DNA of 64,000 nt from Rhodovarius crocodyli (lineage in GTDB: Bacteria; Pseudomonadota; Alphaproteobacteria; Acetobacterales; Acetobacteraceae): NCBI RefSeq assembly GCF_004005855.1, contig NZ_SACL01000005.1:310001-374000 (forward strand), in the 5' to 3' direction. Position 1 is the stretch's first letter. Every line of letters begins with the position of its first letter. The notes under the pieces were generated by a model, which saw only the letters and a program-made list of their open reading frames with translations, was not told where the DNA came from and did not search any database. Made by a program: the position numbers and the translations under genes. Shown here in pieces: positions 25,074-32,498 of this stretch.

Positions 25074-26051
25074 ATGGCGGATACACTGGCTCACGGCGCT
25101 TCTGACGACGCGGAGCCCGAACACCCCTTCGCCCCCTTCGTGCGCACCCTGGGGCGCGGCCCCGGCCGCTCCCGCTCCCTGACGCGGGAGGAAGGCCGGC
25201 AGGCGCTGTCCATGGTGCTGGCCGGAGAGGCCGAGCCGGTGCAGATCGGCGCCTTCCTGATGCTGCTGCGCTATCGCGGCGAGGACATCGAGGAAGTGAC
25301 CGGCCTGGTGGAGGCCGCGCGCGATGCCGTGGGCGCCGCGCCCGCCCCCGTCGATCTCGACTGGCCTTCCTATGGCGCGGGCCGCACGCGCGGCGCGCCC
25401 TGGTTCCTGCTCTCGGCCCTGGCGCTGGCGAAATCCGGCCATCGCGTGCTGATGCACGGGTCCAACACCTTCACCACCGGCATGGCGGTGAAGGACGCGC
25501 TGCCGCTGCTGGGGCTCGCCGCCGCGCGCAACCGCGCGGAGGCCCTGGAACAGGTGGCCGCCACCGGCTTCGGCTACCTGCCGCTGTCGGTCATGTCGCC
25601 CCGGCTGAACGAGATTCTGCACCTGCGCGCCATGCTGGGCCTGCGTTCGCCCATCAACACGGTGGCGCGGCTGCTGAACCCGGCCGACGCGCCGGCCGGT
25701 GTCGATGGCGTGTTCCACCCGCCCTATATCGCCGTCCACATGGGGGTGGCCGCCCAGTTCGCCCGCCCGCGCTTCCTGGTGGTGAAGGGCGGCGGCGGCG
25801 AGGCCGAGCGCGCCCCCGGCAAGCCCATGCAGGCGCATCTGCAGACCGCCGCCGGCACCGAGGTGCTGGACCTGCCGGCCCTGACCGCGACCCGCGCGAC
25901 GGAGGCGGATTTCGCCGGCATCTGGAACGGCACCGACAGCTGCCCGCATGCCGAAGGCACCGTCATCGGCACCATCGAGCTGGCGCTGCTGGCCATGGGC
26001 GTGCCCGATGCCGCCGCCCGCGCGCCCGCCATCTGGGCCGCCCGGCGATAA
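25074..26051 (+). CDS. TrpD2/YbiB-like glycosyl transferase family protein
   Basis: A 325-residue protein with the anthranilate phosphoribosyltransferase (TrpD) fold: an N-terminal helical domain (REEGRQALSMVLAGEAEPVQIGAFLMLLRYRGE region), a Gly-rich HGSNTFTTG loop near 125 and INTVARLLNPADAP near 205. It lacks the full PRPP/anthranilate signature and matches the YbiB/TrpD2 group, known to bind nucleic acid rather than make tryptophan. Members often follow nirBD in proteobacteria, as here (14 bases after nirD). Its role in nitrite assimilation is unknown. Confidence 0.85.
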   Translation: MADTLAHGASDDAEPEHPFAPFVRTLGRGPGRSRSLTREEGRQALSMVLAGEAEPVQIGAFLMLLRYRGEDIEEVTGLVEAARDAVGAAPAPVDLDWPSYGAGRTRGAPWFLLSALALAKSGHRVLMHGSNTFTTGMAVKDALPLLGLAAARNRAEALEQVAATGFGYLPLSVMSPRLNEILHLRAMLGLRSPINTVARLLNPADAPAGVDGVFHPPYIAVHMGVAAQFARPRFLVVKGGGGEAERAPGKPMQAHLQTAAGTEVLDLPALTATRATEADFAGIWNGTDSCPHAEGTVIGTIELALLAMGVPDAAARAPAIWAARR

Positions 26052-26126
26052 ATTGGCACCCTTGCCGCCCTTGTGCGGCGCACCACTTCGGGCACCAATA
26101 CCGCTATCTTCACAAGGGGCTTCCCA

Positions 26127-26708
26127 ATGCTCGACCAGAACGCTCTCGACACGCTCTTCCTTACCGCGCGCACCCACAACAAGTGGAAGCCCGAGCCGGT
26201 GAGCGAGGAGACCCTGCGCAAGCTGTATGACCTGGTGAAGCAGGGCCCGACCTCGGCCAACTGCTCCCCCGCGCGCTTCGTCTTCGTCACCACGCCCGAG
26301 GGCAAGGAGAAGCTGAAGCCGTCGCTGTCCTCCGGCAACCTGGAGAAGACGATGACCGCCCCGGTGACCGTGATCGTCGCCGAGGACATGGAATTCTACG
26401 AGAAGCTGCCGACCCTGTTCCCGCACGCCGACGCGAAAAGCTGGTTCACCGGCAACCAGGCGATGGTCGAGGAAACCGCCTTCCGCAATTCCTCGCTGCA
26501 GGGCGCCTATCTGATGCTGGCCGCCCGCGCGCTGGGGCTGGATACCGGCGCGATGTCTGGCTTCAACAAGGACAAGGTGAACGAAGCCTTCTTCGCCGGC
26601 ACCAAGATCCGCGCGAACTTCCTGGTGAACCTGGGCCATGGCGACCCGGCCGGCCTGTTCGGCAAGCTGCCGCGCCTGAGCTTCGAGGAAGCCTGCACGA
26701 TCGCCTGA
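26127..26708 (+). CDS. Nitroreductase-family protein, malonic semialdehyde reductase (RutE) group
   Basis: A 193-residue FMN-dependent nitroreductase-fold protein. [17 protein letters not shown] near residue 40, the [22 protein letters not shown] stretch near 140 and [19 protein letters not shown] near the C-terminus match RutE/HadB-type proteins that reduce malonic semialdehyde to 3-hydroxypropionate. The start at 26127 is the first ATG that gives the family's normal length. No other rut gene is near, so it may act on other semialdehydes or quinones. Last plus-strand gene before a convergent gene and a hairpin. Confidence 0.88.
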   Translation: MLDQNALDTLFLTARTHNKWKPEPVSEETLRKLYDLVKQGPTSANCSPARFVFVTTPEGKEKLKPSLSSGNLEKTMTAPVTVIVAEDMEFYEKLPTLFPHADAKSWFTGNQAMVEETAFRNSSLQGAYLMLAARALGLDTGAMSGFNKDKVNEAFFAGTKIRANFLVNLGHGDPAGLFGKLPRLSFEEACTIA

Positions 26709-26719
26709 GCGATTGACCG

Positions 26720-26769
26720 GTTCGGCGCGCGCCTGTGGTCAGCGCGCGCCGAACTCCCGGAGTGTTTTT
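26720..26769 (+). terminator. Likely terminator after RutE-like gene
   Basis: A perfect 13-bp stem (GTTCGGCGCGCGC / GCGCGCGCCGAAC) with a 9-base loop begins 11 bases after the stop. A run of five T comes 10 bases after the stem, so it is not a textbook terminator, but the stem is strong and lies between convergent genes. Confidence 0.55.
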
Positions 26770-26775
26770 CGGTTC

Positions 26776-27582
26776 CTACCGGCCTGCGGCATCCTTGCTG
26801 ACCGCCATGCCCCCGAAGGGTGGCAATTCCCCCAGCCGGTTCCGCATCACCACCAGCCATTGCGTGCGCCCCGCGGGCCTGGGCAGCAGCAAACCCGCCT
26901 CATCGGCCGGAAAGCGGCTGAGCGTCACGGCATCCGCCACATTTCCGCCGATCGCCTCCACGAAGCCGGGCGAGAGCCCCACCACGATGTCGCAATGCAT
27001 GGGGCGGAACCGGCCGGCCTCGGCCAGGCGCTGGGTCCAGTCCGTCAGCGGGTTGCGGCTGCGGTCCCCGCAGACGAGGTCGCCCAGGCGCGGCGCGTAT
27101 TCCTGCGGGCGATAGGGAATGAAGGGCGCCGTGGCGGGGAAGGCCGCGGCATCGCTCAACAGCGGGTCCAGATACAGGGCGTGGCTGGCGTTGGGGCGGA
27201 ACTCGCGCCGGTCCACGCCCGCGCGCTGCATGACATAGCTGATGAAGGCCGCCGACCAGGCGGGCTCGGCCCAGAGATTGCCGGGCGGATGCGCGGGGTC
27301 CTGCGCATAGATCGCGCGGTTGCGGGAAAGCGCGCCCTCATCGCCCGGCACCGCGTTCCAATAGGCGACCAGGCGCGGGAAGTTCTCGGGGCGGGCCTCC
27401 AGGCGCGGCGGTGCCTCCGGGTCCGCGACGATGCTGCCCCATTCGGCCCATTCGGCCTGGGCGATGGCCAGCAGGCGGGTGCGCACGCTGGGCGGATAGG
27501 GAAGCGGCGGCCCGAGCGCCACCGGCGCGGGCGGGACGGCGCAGGCCGCCAGGGGCAGAAGCAGCAAGAGCGCGCGAAGCAT
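26776..27582 (-). CDS. DUF2272-domain lipoprotein
   Basis: A 268-residue protein with a lipoprotein signal: a hydrophobic stretch ending LAAC near residue 13-14, so it is probably lipidated and exported. The body matches DUF2272: WAEPAWSAAFISYVMQRAGVDR near 110, RPQEYAPRLGDLVCGDR near 175 and MHCDIVV near 210, a papain/NlpC-like arrangement with a Cys and His in plausible positions. Catalysis is not shown for the family. The start at 27582 places the lipobox correctly; the longer frame adds 15 residues. Convergent to the RutE-like gene. Confidence 0.8.
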   Translation of the reverse strand: MLRALLLLLPLAACAVPPAPVALGPPLPYPPSVRTRLLAIAQAEWAEWGSIVADPEAPPRLEARPENFPRLVAYWNAVPGDEGALSRNRAIYAQDPAHPPGNLWAEPAWSAAFISYVMQRAGVDRREFRPNASHALYLDPLLSDAAAFPATAPFIPYRPQEYAPRLGDLVCGDRSRNPLTDWTQRLAEAGRFRPMHCDIVVGLSPGFVEAIGGNVADAVTLSRFPADEAGLLLPRPAGRTQWLVVMRNRLGELPPFGGMAVSKDAAGR

Positions 27583-27622
27583 GCGCCCTTTTAGCGCCGG
27601 CGGAGCGCGGCGGCCAGTTGAC

Positions 27623-27636
27623 TCCAATATATTGGA
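27623..27636. promoter_or_regulatory. XRE-cupin operator-like palindrome
   Basis: TCCAATATATTGGA is a perfect 14-base palindrome ending 15 bases before the ATG of the XRE-cupin gene and overlapping a TTGACT (27618-27623) to TACGAT promoter-like pair. XRE-cupin proteins commonly autoregulate through such AT-centred palindromes. Confidence 0.62.
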
Positions 27637-27651
27637 TTATACGATGCAGAT

Positions 27652-28215
27652 ATGAGCACCGACGCGCAGCTGGGCGCCCGCATCAAGGAGTTCCGCGCCG
27701 CGCGCGGCCTGTCCCTGGACGGGCTGGCGACGCAGGCCGAGGTCAGCCGCGCCATGCTCTCCCGCATCGAGCGCGGGGAATCGAGCCCCACCGCCCAGAT
27801 GCTGAACAAGATCTGCGTGGGGCTGGGCATCGGGGTCTCCGCCCTGTTCGCGGCCGCCGAGGCGCCCGCCTCTCCCCTCGCGCGGCATGCCGCGCAGCCC
27901 CTGTGGCGCGACCCCGCCAGCGGCTATCTGCGCCGCGTCGTCTCGCCCCCCGGCACCGGCTCCGCGGTCGATATCGTGGAGGTCGAGTTCCCGCCCGGGG
28001 CCAGCGTGGGCTTCGACAACCGGCGGATGGACAGGGCCTGCCAGCATGTCTGGGTGCTGGACGGCACGCTGGAACTGACGCTGGGCGAGGAGACCACGAG
28101 GCTGGAACAGGGGGACTGCCTGTTCATGCCGCTCGATCGCCCCATCCGCTTTCACAACCCCTCGGCGCGGCCCACCCGCTACGCCGTCATCCTGCATCAC
28201 GGAGCCCGCCCATGA
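27652..28215 (+). CDS. XRE-family regulator with C-terminal cupin domain
   Basis: A 187-residue regulator: HTH_3 at about residues 8-64 (LDGLATQAEVSRAMLSRIERGESSPT) and a small cupin at about 105-180 (QHVWVLDGTLELTLGE, LEQGDCLFMPLDRPIRFHN). The cupin binds a small-molecule effector in related proteins. A palindrome covers its promoter. The stop overlaps the ATG of a GNAT gene (ATGA), so regulator and acetyltransferase form one operon and the enzyme may modify the effector. Confidence 0.9.
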   Translation: MSTDAQLGARIKEFRAARGLSLDGLATQAEVSRAMLSRIERGESSPTAQMLNKICVGLGIGVSALFAAAEAPASPLARHAAQPLWRDPASGYLRRVVSPPGTGSAVDIVEVEFPPGASVGFDNRRMDRACQHVWVLDGTLELTLGEETTRLEQGDCLFMPLDRPIRFHNPSARPTRYAVILHHGARP

Positions 28216-28751
28216 CCGGTATTCCTGCCGACATCCGCCCCCTGCCGGCACCCGAGGCCGAGGCCCGGATCATGGAGCTGGCCGCCATCCTGGTGGATGC
28301 GGTCGATCACGGCGCCTCGGTGAATTTCATGGCCGGGCTGACGCTGGATGACGCGGCGGCCTTCTGGCGCGGCCAGTTGCCCGGCATGGCCGATGGCGCG
28401 CGCACCCTGTTCGTGGCGGAGCAGGACGGGCGCCTGCTCGGCACGGTGGTGTTGAGCTTCGCGCACCAGCCCAACTCCCCGCATCGCGGCGAGATCGGCA
28501 AGATGCTGGTGCATTCCACGGCGCGACGGCAGGGCCTGGGCAAGCGCCTGCTGAACACGGCGGAACAGGCCGCGCGGGCCGCCGGCCGCACCCTGCTGCA
28601 CCTGGATACCGAAACCGACAGCGCCGGAGAGAAGCTGTACCGCGACTGCGGCTGGGTGTTCATGGGCGCGATGCCCGGCCACAGCCATTGCCCCGACGGG
28701 CGGCTGGCGGCGGCCAGCTTCTTCTACAAGCATCTGGCGCCGGCGGGCTGA
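28212..28751 (+). CDS. GNAT-family N-acetyltransferase
   Basis: A 179-residue acetyltransferase. The acetyl-CoA-binding motif A is visible as GEIGKMLVHSTARRQGLGKRL near residues 95-115 and motif B as GEKLYRDCGWVFMG near 140. The substrate is unknown. It overlaps the XRE-cupin gene by 4 bases and precedes an esterase gene by 20 bases. Such XRE-cupin/GNAT pairs often handle toxic amino compounds, which is inference here. Confidence 0.88.
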   Translation: MTGIPADIRPLPAPEAEARIMELAAILVDAVDHGASVNFMAGLTLDDAAAFWRGQLPGMADGARTLFVAEQDGRLLGTVVLSFAHQPNSPHRGEIGKMLVHSTARRQGLGKRLLNTAEQAARAAGRTLLHLDTETDSAGEKLYRDCGWVFMGAMPGHSHCPDGRLAAASFFYKHLAPAG

Positions 28752-28771
28752 GGCACCCTACCCTGCGCGGC

Positions 28772-29821
28772 ATGGGAGAAACACCTGCCGCCGCGCTGGC
28801 TGCGGCCATCCTGCGCGCACTGGACCGGATGCAGGCCGCGACGCGCGCGCTTGATCCGGCCGACCCCTCGCCGCCCGAGGCCGATGCGGCGCTCGGCGAT
28901 GCGCTCGCGGCGTCCCGCGCCTTCGACTGGCCGGAAGCCTGGCTCCCCATCCGCGACTGCCTGGACCAGGCAGCCCGCCTGCTGCTGGAAGCCGAGCGCG
29001 TGATGGCCACCGCCACCTCCCTGCCCGAGGCCTGGCGGGCCTTCCGCGCCATTCCCCGCGCGTCGGAGGCGATCTACCCGCTCTGCCCCTTCATCCCCTC
29101 CATCAGCCGCCATTTCCTGGAACCAGCCCGGCGGGGCGATGCCGCGCTGCTGGAACGGCTGGCCGCCGATCCGGGGCGCGAGGGCGTGGGCGTCATGCAT
29201 CTGGGCGGCCCGCCCGGCTCACGCGGGAATGCCTCGCTCTATGTGCCGGAGGACTATGAGCCCGCACGCCCCATGCCCCTGGTGGTGGCGCTGCATGGCG
29301 GGTCCGGCAACGGCGCGGGCTTTCTCTGGAGCTGGCTGCGCGCCGCGCGCGGGCGGGGCGTGGCGGTGCTGGCGCCGACGGCCCTCGGCGATACCTGGTC
29401 GATCATGGAGCCCGAGATCGACGGCCCCAACATCGCGCACTGGATCGATGTCGTGTCGGCGCAATGGAACATCGCGGCCGCCCCGCGCCTGCTGAGCGGC
29501 ATGAGCGACGGCGGCAGCTTCACCTATTCGCTCGGCCTGTCGGCGGAGCCGCCGTTCACGCATCTCGCGCCGGTGGCCGGCAACTTCCACCCCATGCTGA
29601 CGATGGCGATGAACCCGGAGCATGTTCGCGGCCTGCCGGTGCGCATCACCCACGGCGCGCGGGACTGGATGTTCCCGCCCGACGTCGCGGTGCAGGCCAG
29701 CGAGCTGCTGCGCCATGTGGGGGCCAGGGTGGAATGCCATGTGCTGGCCGGGCTGGCCCATGCCTGGCCGCTGGAACAGGCGGACGCCATCCTGGGCTGG
29801 TGCATGGGCGACGCCCCATGA
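28772..29821 (+). CDS. Alpha/beta-hydrolase, phospholipase/carboxylesterase type
   Basis: A 349-residue protein. The N-terminal 150 residues are helical and unassigned; the C-terminal 200 form an alpha/beta hydrolase of the phospholipase/carboxylesterase class. It shows VALHGGSGNG (oxyanion region), the nucleophile Ser in GMSDGGS near 245, Asp in HGARDWMFPPD near 296 and His in GLAHAWP near 330, a complete triad. It starts at the first ATG after the GNAT gene, 20 bases away. Substrate unknown. Confidence 0.85.
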   Translation: MGETPAAALAAAILRALDRMQAATRALDPADPSPPEADAALGDALAASRAFDWPEAWLPIRDCLDQAARLLLEAERVMATATSLPEAWRAFRAIPRASEAIYPLCPFIPSISRHFLEPARRGDAALLERLAADPGREGVGVMHLGGPPGSRGNASLYVPEDYEPARPMPLVVALHGGSGNGAGFLWSWLRAARGRGVAVLAPTALGDTWSIMEPEIDGPNIAHWIDVVSAQWNIAAAPRLLSGMSDGGSFTYSLGLSAEPPFTHLAPVAGNFHPMLTMAMNPEHVRGLPVRITHGARDWMFPPDVAVQASELLRHVGARVECHVLAGLAHAWPLEQADAILGWCMGDAP

Positions 29822-29853
29822 GAAAAGCCCGGCCCGCATGGACGGGCCGGGCT
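29822..29853 (-). terminator. Intrinsic terminator of the small gene at 29887
   Basis: A perfect 11-bp stem (AGCCCGGCCCG / CGGGCCGGGCT, 29826-29836 and 29843-29853) with a 6-base loop, followed on the minus strand by TTTTCT. It lies 33 bases past the stop of the 44-residue gene and just after the convergent esterase gene. Confidence 0.75.
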
Positions 29854-29886
29854 CATCGCTCGGGGGGGCTTGAGGAGAGTAAAGCC

Positions 29887-30021
29887 TCAGTACTTCTGGC
29901 TGGGGGTCTTGGGACCACCTTCGCCGGGCTGCTTGCGCATCGGCTGTTCCTGCTGCTCTTCCTCGCGGGCCGGGTACTGTTCTTCCTGCTCCGGGAAGTT
30001 CTTCTTCGGGCTGTCGGACAT
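29887..30021 (-). CDS. Small hydrophilic protein, 44 residues
   Basis: An unrecognised but convincing small gene: a strong AAGGAGGAG ribosome site lies 7 bases before the ATG and a terminator follows. The peptide (MSDSPKKNFPEQEEQYPARE... ending GGPKTPSQKY) is highly charged, rich in Glu, Gln, Pro and Lys, has no hydrophobic stretch and is probably disordered. It resembles hydrophilin-type stress proteins and the tiny proteins at 41.3-42.1 kb in character, not in sequence. Function unknown. Confidence 0.72.
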   Translation of the reverse strand: MSDSPKKNFPEQEEQYPAREEEQQEQPMRKQPGEGGPKTPSQKY

Positions 30022-30294
30022 CGGGATGTCTCCTCCTTGTTTCCGCCGCATCATGCGGCAGCCGGATGAAGAACGGGCCTGCCCGGCGCCGGGTTGAGGT
30101 TCGGGGCCCGACTATCTTTTTCGTTCCACCGGTTGAATTCGTGCCGGCGGCGTCAAATGGGCAACGACATCCGGCAAATACCCGATCCTGTCGCTCATTT
30201 ATTCATTGCGATGCAGCGACATTACAGAATAACCGGCCATGCAACCGTGGGCGCGGCGCCGGTGTTCAACCTCCGTCAATCACGGAGAAAACCA

Positions 30295-30372
30295 ATGGGT
30301 CGCGGCATTCTTCTTTGGCTCCTCGGGGTCCCCATTCCCATCATCCTCCTCCTCGCCCTGATCTGGCACTGA
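30295..30372 (+). CDS. 25-residue single-span membrane peptide
   Basis: An ATG with GGAG seven bases ahead encodes MGRGILLWLLGVPIPIILLL and five more residues, a single hydrophobic helix with a Pro-Ile-Pro kink and a charged N-terminus. It ends 8 bases before the ATG of the membrane protein downstream and is probably co-transcribed with it. I believe similar peptides occur in other proteobacteria, from memory and unverified. The 273 bases upstream hold no other gene, only palindromes and a weak AGAAC-N17-GGTT pair at 30070-30095. Confidence 0.62.
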   Translation: MGRGILLWLLGVPIPIILLLALIWH

Positions 30373-30380
30373 GGCAGCCC

Positions 30381-31259
30381 ATGCCCAGCCACATCAACGA
30401 TCCGGTCCTGACCGGAACAGGCGTGTACGCGACCGAGACGGCAGAGCCGTCCGCGACCGCCTGGGGCGCCATCATCGCGGGCGGCCTGGCCGCCTGCGCC
30501 ACCACGCTGGTGCTCGTGGCGCTGGGGGCGGGGCTCGGCTTCTCCTCCATCTCGCCCTGGCACAATGAGGGCGTGTCCGTCACGACGCTCGGGGTCATGA
30601 CGGTCATCTGGCTCATCGTGGTGCAGTGGGTGTCCTCGGCGCTCGGCGGCTACATGGCCGGCCGGCTGCGGACGCGCTGGCGCATCCAGCGCGACGAGGT
30701 GTTCTTCCGCGACACCGCGCACGGTCTGCTGGCCTGGGCGCTGGCCACGGTGCTGACGCTGGGCGTGCTCGCCTCCGCCGTCACCGGTGCCATCGGTGCG
30801 GCCGGCCAGGTCGTGGGTGCCGCGGGCCAGACCGCCGTGCAGGCGGCTGCCTCCGCCGCCGGCCCGCTGTCCCAGTACGACATGGACGCGCTGATGCGCC
30901 CCAGCCAGCCCGGTGCCGCCAACCCGAACGGCGAGACCAATGAGCAGGCCGCCGAGGAGGTGATGACCATCATCGGCAACGCGCTGACCAGCGGCCAGCT
31001 GCCGGCGCAGGACCGTGATTATCTGGCGCAGATGATCGCGGCCCGCACCAGCCTGTCGGTCGACGAGGCGCGGACCCGCGTGGACCAGGCCTTCACCAAG
31101 GCGCGTGAGGCTGCCCAGAAGGCCCGCGAGGCCGCTGACGCCGCCCGCAAGGCCGCTGCCATGCTGGCGCTGTTCACGGCGCTGTCCATGCTTATCGGCG
31201 CCTTCGTGGCCTCTGCCGCCGCCGCCTATGGCGGGCAGCTGCGCGACGACCTGGACTGA
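30381..31259 (+). CDS. Polytopic membrane protein of unknown function
   Basis: A 292-residue protein with about four hydrophobic segments: two near the N-terminus (about 30-56 and 70-96), one near 118-140 and one near the C-terminus (about 258-282). Between them lies a long Ala/Gln/Arg-rich helical region with repeated KAREAAQKAREAADAARKA character (about 235-256), likely a coiled coil. No catalytic motif is visible. It follows the 25-residue membrane peptide and ends at a strong terminator. I do not assign a family. Confidence 0.7.
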   Translation: MPSHINDPVLTGTGVYATETAEPSATAWGAIIAGGLAACATTLVLVALGAGLGFSSISPWHNEGVSVTTLGVMTVIWLIVVQWVSSALGGYMAGRLRTRWRIQRDEVFFRDTAHGLLAWALATVLTLGVLASAVTGAIGAAGQVVGAAGQTAVQAAASAAGPLSQYDMDALMRPSQPGAANPNGETNEQAAEEVMTIIGNALTSGQLPAQDRDYLAQMIAARTSLSVDEARTRVDQAFTKAREAAQKAREAADAARKAAAMLALFTALSMLIGAFVASAAAAYGGQLRDDLD

Positions 31260-31285
31260 ACCCGGACGCGGCCATGCCGTGAAGC

Positions 31286-31324
31286 GGGGCGCCGGCGGAA
31301 CCACCGCCGGCGCCCCTTTTTTCA
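31286..31324 (+). terminator. Strong intrinsic terminator
   Basis: A 13-bp perfect stem (GGGGCGCCGGCGG / CCGCCGGCGCCCC) with a 5-base loop, followed by eight T at 31317-31324. It ends the membrane-protein transcription unit. Confidence 0.92.
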
Positions 31325-31351
31325 TGCCGCCGCGCAGCTTCGGCCCGGTGC

Positions 31352-32323
31352 CTATTCCAGCCTGATGTCGAGCTCCCGCACCACCGCACCCCAGGCCTGG
31401 CGCTCACCGCGCTCGAATTCGGCGAGCGCCTCGGGGGTGCCGGGCTCGGGCGTGCCGGCCTGGGTGCGCAGCATCTCGACGAAGGCCGGGGCCCGCATCG
31501 CCTCACGCAGCGCGGCGTTCAGCTGCGCCACCACCGGCTGCGGGGTGCGCGCCGGCACATAGACGGCCTGCCACAGGCTGAGCGACAGCGGCAGGCCGAG
31601 CTCGGCCAGGGTCGGCGTCTCGGGCACCATGGGCTGCCGCGCCGGGGAGGCGACGGCCAGCACCCGCGTGCCGCCGTTGCGCGCCATGGCCGCCGCGGCC
31701 CCGGTCGGCACCACCATCACATCCACCTGGGAGGCGAGGACCGCCTGGATGGCAGGTGCCGCGCCGGTATAGGGCACATGCAGGAAGCTGGTGCCGGCGG
31801 CGCGGGAGATCCGCTCGAAGGCGAGCTGCGAGGTGCTGCCCACGCCCCAGCTGGCATAGGACAGCGCGCCTGGCTCGGCCTTCGCCGCGGCGACCAGGTC
31901 GGCGAAGCTGCGGATGCCGGGCTTGGCCGGGCCCGCGATCAGCGCGGTCGGGATGTGGCTGACGAAGCTGACGGGCGCGAAGTCGCGCTCTGGGTCATAG
32001 GCCAGGTTGCGGTAGGTGAAGGGGTTCACCGCCATCACATCCACCATGCCCAGGAACAGCGTGTAGCCGTCGGCGGGTGCGCGGGCGGCGGCCAGGGCGC
32101 CGATGCCGCCGCCGGCACCGAAGCGGTTCTCCACCACCACCGGCTGCCCCACCACGGGCGCCAGTGCCTGCGCCAGCCCGCGCGCCACGATGTCGCTCAG
32201 GCTGCCGGGATTGAAGGGCGAGACGATGCGCAGCGTGCGGTCGAAGGCAAGCGCGGGGCGCGCGAGCAACGCCGCACCCATGGCGGGCAGCAGCCGGCGC
32301 TTCATCATCGGGTGCGGGGCCAT
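31352..32323 (-). CDS. Bug-family tricarboxylate-binding receptor
   Basis: A 323-residue receptor with a signal peptide ending near ALA-F. Bug motifs: RTLRIVSPFNPGSLSDIVAR (divergent in lacking the usual WPPGG), VVENRFGAGGGIGALAAARA and YDPERDFAPVS, with the C-terminal ELDIRLE. ATG at 32323 chosen for TGAGG five bases ahead; a GTG at 32329 is in frame. It is divergent from a GlxA-type regulator across a 175-base gap containing a large nested inverted repeat, and is the only gene in its unit. Confidence 0.92.
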   Translation of the reverse strand: MAPHPMMKRRLLPAMGAALLARPALAFDRTLRIVSPFNPGSLSDIVARGLAQALAPVVGQPVVVENRFGAGGGIGALAAARAPADGYTLFLGMVDVMAVNPFTYRNLAYDPERDFAPVSFVSHIPTALIAGPAKPGIRSFADLVAAAKAEPGALSYASWGVGSTSQLAFERISRAAGTSFLHVPYTGAAPAIQAVLASQVDVMVVPTGAAAAMARNGGTRVLAVASPARQPMVPETPTLAELGLPLSLSLWQAVYVPARTPQPVVAQLNAALREAMRAPAFVEMLRTQAGTPEPGTPEALAEFERGERQAWGAVVRELDIRLE

Positions 32324-32390
32324 AAACACCTCAGGCGAATGGGTCAGGCCGCGTCATGCGTTTCCGGGGCCCAGGCTGCGGCAGCAGGGG

Positions 32391-32473
32391 CATGGCGGCA
32401 ATGACGTTTCACCCACCGATCCTGCCATGGCCCTCATGGCAGGATCGGTGGGGAGATTGGCATTGCTGCCATG
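32391..32473. repeat. Nested inverted repeat in divergent promoter region
   Basis: Inner arms of 18 bases are perfectly complementary (32412-32429 and 32435-32452, 5-base loop). Outer arms of 13 bases (32391-32403 and 32461-32473) match at 12 positions, and both inner-outer spacers are 8 bases. No T-run follows, so it is not a terminator. It occupies the gap between the Bug gene and the GlxA-type regulator and may be an operator array or cruciform. Confidence 0.75.
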
Positions 32474-32498
32474 GCGCGCCGGCCCCAGCATCGGTGCC

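Noticed and set aside
30022-30294. Possible small RNA or tRNA in the 273-base gap, with GCCGCATCATGCGGC and CCCGGCGCCGGG palindromes
   Set aside because: No cloverleaf, no clear promoter-terminator pair in one orientation; the palindromes alone are not enough.
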